35,381 nucleotides of DNA from Bryobacterales bacterium (lineage in GTDB: Bacteria > Acidobacteriota > Terriglobia > Bryobacterales > Bryobacteraceae): the NCBI GenBank assembly GCA_003162425.1, contig PMOK01000040.1, positions 1-35,381 on the forward strand, in the 5' to 3' direction. The notes beneath the pieces were generated by a model. That model ran no database searches. It saw only the letters and a program-made list of their open reading frames with translations, and was not told the DNA's origin. The position numbers were made by a program, and so were the translations under genes. Below, one piece after another: positions 34,801 to 35,381 of the stretch; within the stretch, counting starts at the first letter, position 1; each line of letters starts with the position of its first letter.

Positions 34801-35084
34801 CTCTCTCGCTCGAACGGTACGCGGGGCGCGCCGCCGATCGTGCGGTGCTGTATTACCTGCGGCCGGACAAAATGATCGATGTGCCGATCGATCCGGGGGC
34901 GGCGCGAGCCGCAGTGCTCGCATTTCTCAACGCTCAGGACGCGGCCGGCGATCCCCTGAATCCAGATCCGATGAATTCGTATCCGATGAAGCCAGGTGAG
35001 CAGTGCCGCCGCTGCGCGTTTTTCGGGAATCTTTGCGTGGGAACGGCAGCCGTGGAGGGCACGGTGGATCGAGCCACGGGATGA
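31833..35084 (+). CDS. addA: AddA-type helicase-nuclease subunit
   Basis: The 1083-residue UvrD-family helicase has the full motif set: Walker A GPGSGKT (28-34), motif Ia ITFTEKAATE, motif II DELQD (347-351), motif III VGDINQSIYGFRHA, motif V MTIHAAKGLEF and motif VI LLYVAMTRAEDH. A RecB-type nuclease domain follows, with D953 (GQIDLWF) and D966-x-K968 (VDYK). It also has four cysteines placed like an iron-sulfur clasp: C837 (FHACPRK), C1058, C1061 and C1068 (CRRCAFFGNLC). AddA of Bacillus is not known for such a cluster. It unwinds and cuts DNA ends with AddB. The start could be GTG 31833 or, more conventionally, ATG 31848 (MQLTQAQIDAI); neither has a good ribosome site. Confidence 0.92.
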   Translation: MSVTSMQLTQAQIDAITRSGQDVCVIAGPGSGKTRVLIERFAWLVEERNIDPSRILAITFTEKAATEIKERLIRRFAERFERDPVLRESIERAWVSTIHGFCARLLRENAIAAGLSPDFTVLDQPAAESMAREAAENALDQMFSERPGDMRGLLESLDLSTDDYARKPDLAKSLLDVYESMRVAGLRELPVARVVDDIWPRARELASAILADGTARGKDVPLLREFASRLLALGDEVTLEHFEALSPVKWFHLGRIGNGTRAHAAAKELKEEVVRLLQQQWVAIWHAGSARLLREAISRIDALYREAKRREAAIDFAGLEEETIRLLESDTDLRQRTASRFDQILMDELQDTNALQWRLVGLIRRTLFAVGDINQSIYGFRHAEPAVFAKYRDSLMEAGARVDDLRENHRSLPEILGAVSRALDGQKGIEPRPLIASRSDGNFAPAVELLVGRGEEGNEIDQEKLDAEDVEASMVAARIREFCPDNRDSGGVALKDIAILVRALGATKPFERALDRFGVPFLVSGGRTFLEAREIRDVMALLAALVNPLDEIAVVGVLRSPLVGMSDEETFRMGRDGWRAEFERWFGKLRPMAGFVAPDLLLASALDECGYAAGLTDRARANVEKFLAHIRREHRRQPSPLAELLDSLEALRATQSEAEAAPPEAGNVVRVMTIHAAKGLEFPIVFVSALHRGIDQSKPAIAFSTRAGLGAKWRNPFTGAGQADRAHKKIVEEIKEREAAEENRLLYVAMTRAEDHLILSYAEKKRASGWPKLVNTAIGPPRIGDRVMPAPNTAAHAAHAAHGAILAGSVQWLDPPAIASRHDAAAAVTSIALFHACPRKYLLSSIGSGMQHWADRDLEKNAREDDCGGFEKRDNLTDDQGDAGIAFGSEVHRILAGEEGATDQVHTTELAVELASRFTGSELGQRAARATRVEREFDFLFYFEDVVLRGQIDLWFEEGGELIVVDYKTDRVSDDRESSEAYALQLQIYALSLERYAGRAADRAVLYYLRPDKMIDVPIDPGAARAAVLAFLNAQDAAGDPLNPDPMNSYPMKPGEQCRRCAFFGNLCVGTAAVEGTVDRATG

Positions 35085-35085
35085 G

Positions 35086-35337
35086 TCAGCTTTGAACGGG
35101 TTTGCGGGCCGCCATCTTGCGATCGAGGGCTTTCAAGAGCCGCGTCTTCACGTCTTCGGGAATGCTTTGCGGCTCGATCCCTTTATAGATCTGCAAGGTC
35201 CTTTGAGTGGTGTCGACGATCACGAAGCAGTTGGGGCATTCGGTGACGTGCGACTCCAGCCGCCGCTTCATCTCCGCGTCGACGTTCGGGTCGAGATAGT
35301 CATTCAATTCCCTGAGGAACTGTTTACAGGTTAGCAA
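35086..35337 (-). CDS. Anti-sigma factor, zinc-finger (ZAS) type
   Basis: This 83-residue protein has the zinc-binding anti-sigma motif H30-x3-C34-x2-C37 (ESHVTECPNC) inside a short helical domain (CKQFLRELNDYLDPNVDAEMKRRLE). No transmembrane helix follows, so it is a cytoplasmic ZAS protein. It would hold the ECF sigma factor encoded just upstream until a signal, perhaps redox acting on the zinc site, releases it. The start is TTG 35337, overlapping the sigma gene's 3' end by 14 bases. It converges on AddA with a 1-base gap. Confidence 0.82.
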   Translation of the reverse strand: MLTCKQFLRELNDYLDPNVDAEMKRRLESHVTECPNCFVIVDTTQRTLQIYKGIEPQSIPEDVKTRLLKALDRKMAARKPVQS

Positions 35338-35381
35338 GCACGTGTTCCCCTTTCCGCTTGAACTGGCGGGTCAACTTCTCC
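35324..35381 (-). CDS. ECF sigma factor, C-terminal end (partial)
   Basis: The last 18 codons before a TAA read EKLTRQFKRKGEHVLANL. This basic tail fits the end of region 4 in ECF sigma factors that precede a ZAS anti-sigma gene. The rest lies beyond the window. The identity rests mainly on the overlapping anti-sigma gene. Confidence 0.55.
   Translation of the reverse strand, partial: EKLTRQFKRKGEHVLANL

Overview
The window is high-GC bacterial DNA. It looks like an Acidobacteriota genome of the Bryobacterales/Solibacter type. The signs are a Ser/Thr kinase fused to TolB/PD40 propeller repeats, a PEP-CTERM tail, FG-GAP and Asp-box exported proteins, an acidobacterial-style ECF sigma fragment, and many hairpin-rich intergenic repeats. 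This assignment comes from gene content, not from a marker gene.

Layout. 1-2.0 kb: a multi-hairpin tract, a shattered DUF1835 gene and a short UvrC-like gene on the minus strand. 2.2-4.9 kb: a membrane Ser/Thr kinase. 4.9-8.56 kb: a compact plus-strand operon that is the most interesting part. It encodes a Cys/Thr-rich repeat peptide, an aminoglycoside-phosphotransferase-like kinase, a HopA1-family protein and a LanC-type cyclase, followed by a coupled 34-codon ORF. The kinase-like plus HopA1 pair is the dehydration machinery of class V lanthipeptides (and is found in thioamitide loci). Here it is joined to a LanM-like LanC with intact zinc ligands and a precursor-like gene with tandem core repeats. 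I read it as a lanthipeptide locus of unusual composition.

8.55-14.4 kb is mixed and partly decayed: an outer-membrane barrel protein, a four-hairpin palindromic element, a PhoD fragment, a PagL-like lipid A deacylase with a doubtful 5' end, an FG-GAP protein, a small membrane protein, a sigma-factor/PEP-CTERM chimeric pseudogene, and a toxin-antitoxin pair whose PIN toxin is broken. 14.7-24.0 kb is an intact RND efflux operon (adaptor, two MdtB/MdtC-type pumps, NodT-type outer-membrane lipoprotein) with 4-base overlaps between the first three genes. 24.0-26.3 kb is a rearranged patch: a 138-bp block carrying a promoter-like TATAAT and the 5' end of an alpha/beta hydrolase occurs twice, flanking an Asp-box gene. 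26.4-28.9 kb holds two exported proteins and a REP-like hairpin. 29.0-35.1 kb is an AddB-AddA recombination nuclease-helicase pair. The right edge has an anti-sigma factor and the tail of its ECF sigma factor, both on the minus strand.

The efflux and AddAB operons look healthy, while the stretches between them are littered with truncated genes, frame changes and repeats. Some frame changes could be assembly errors.
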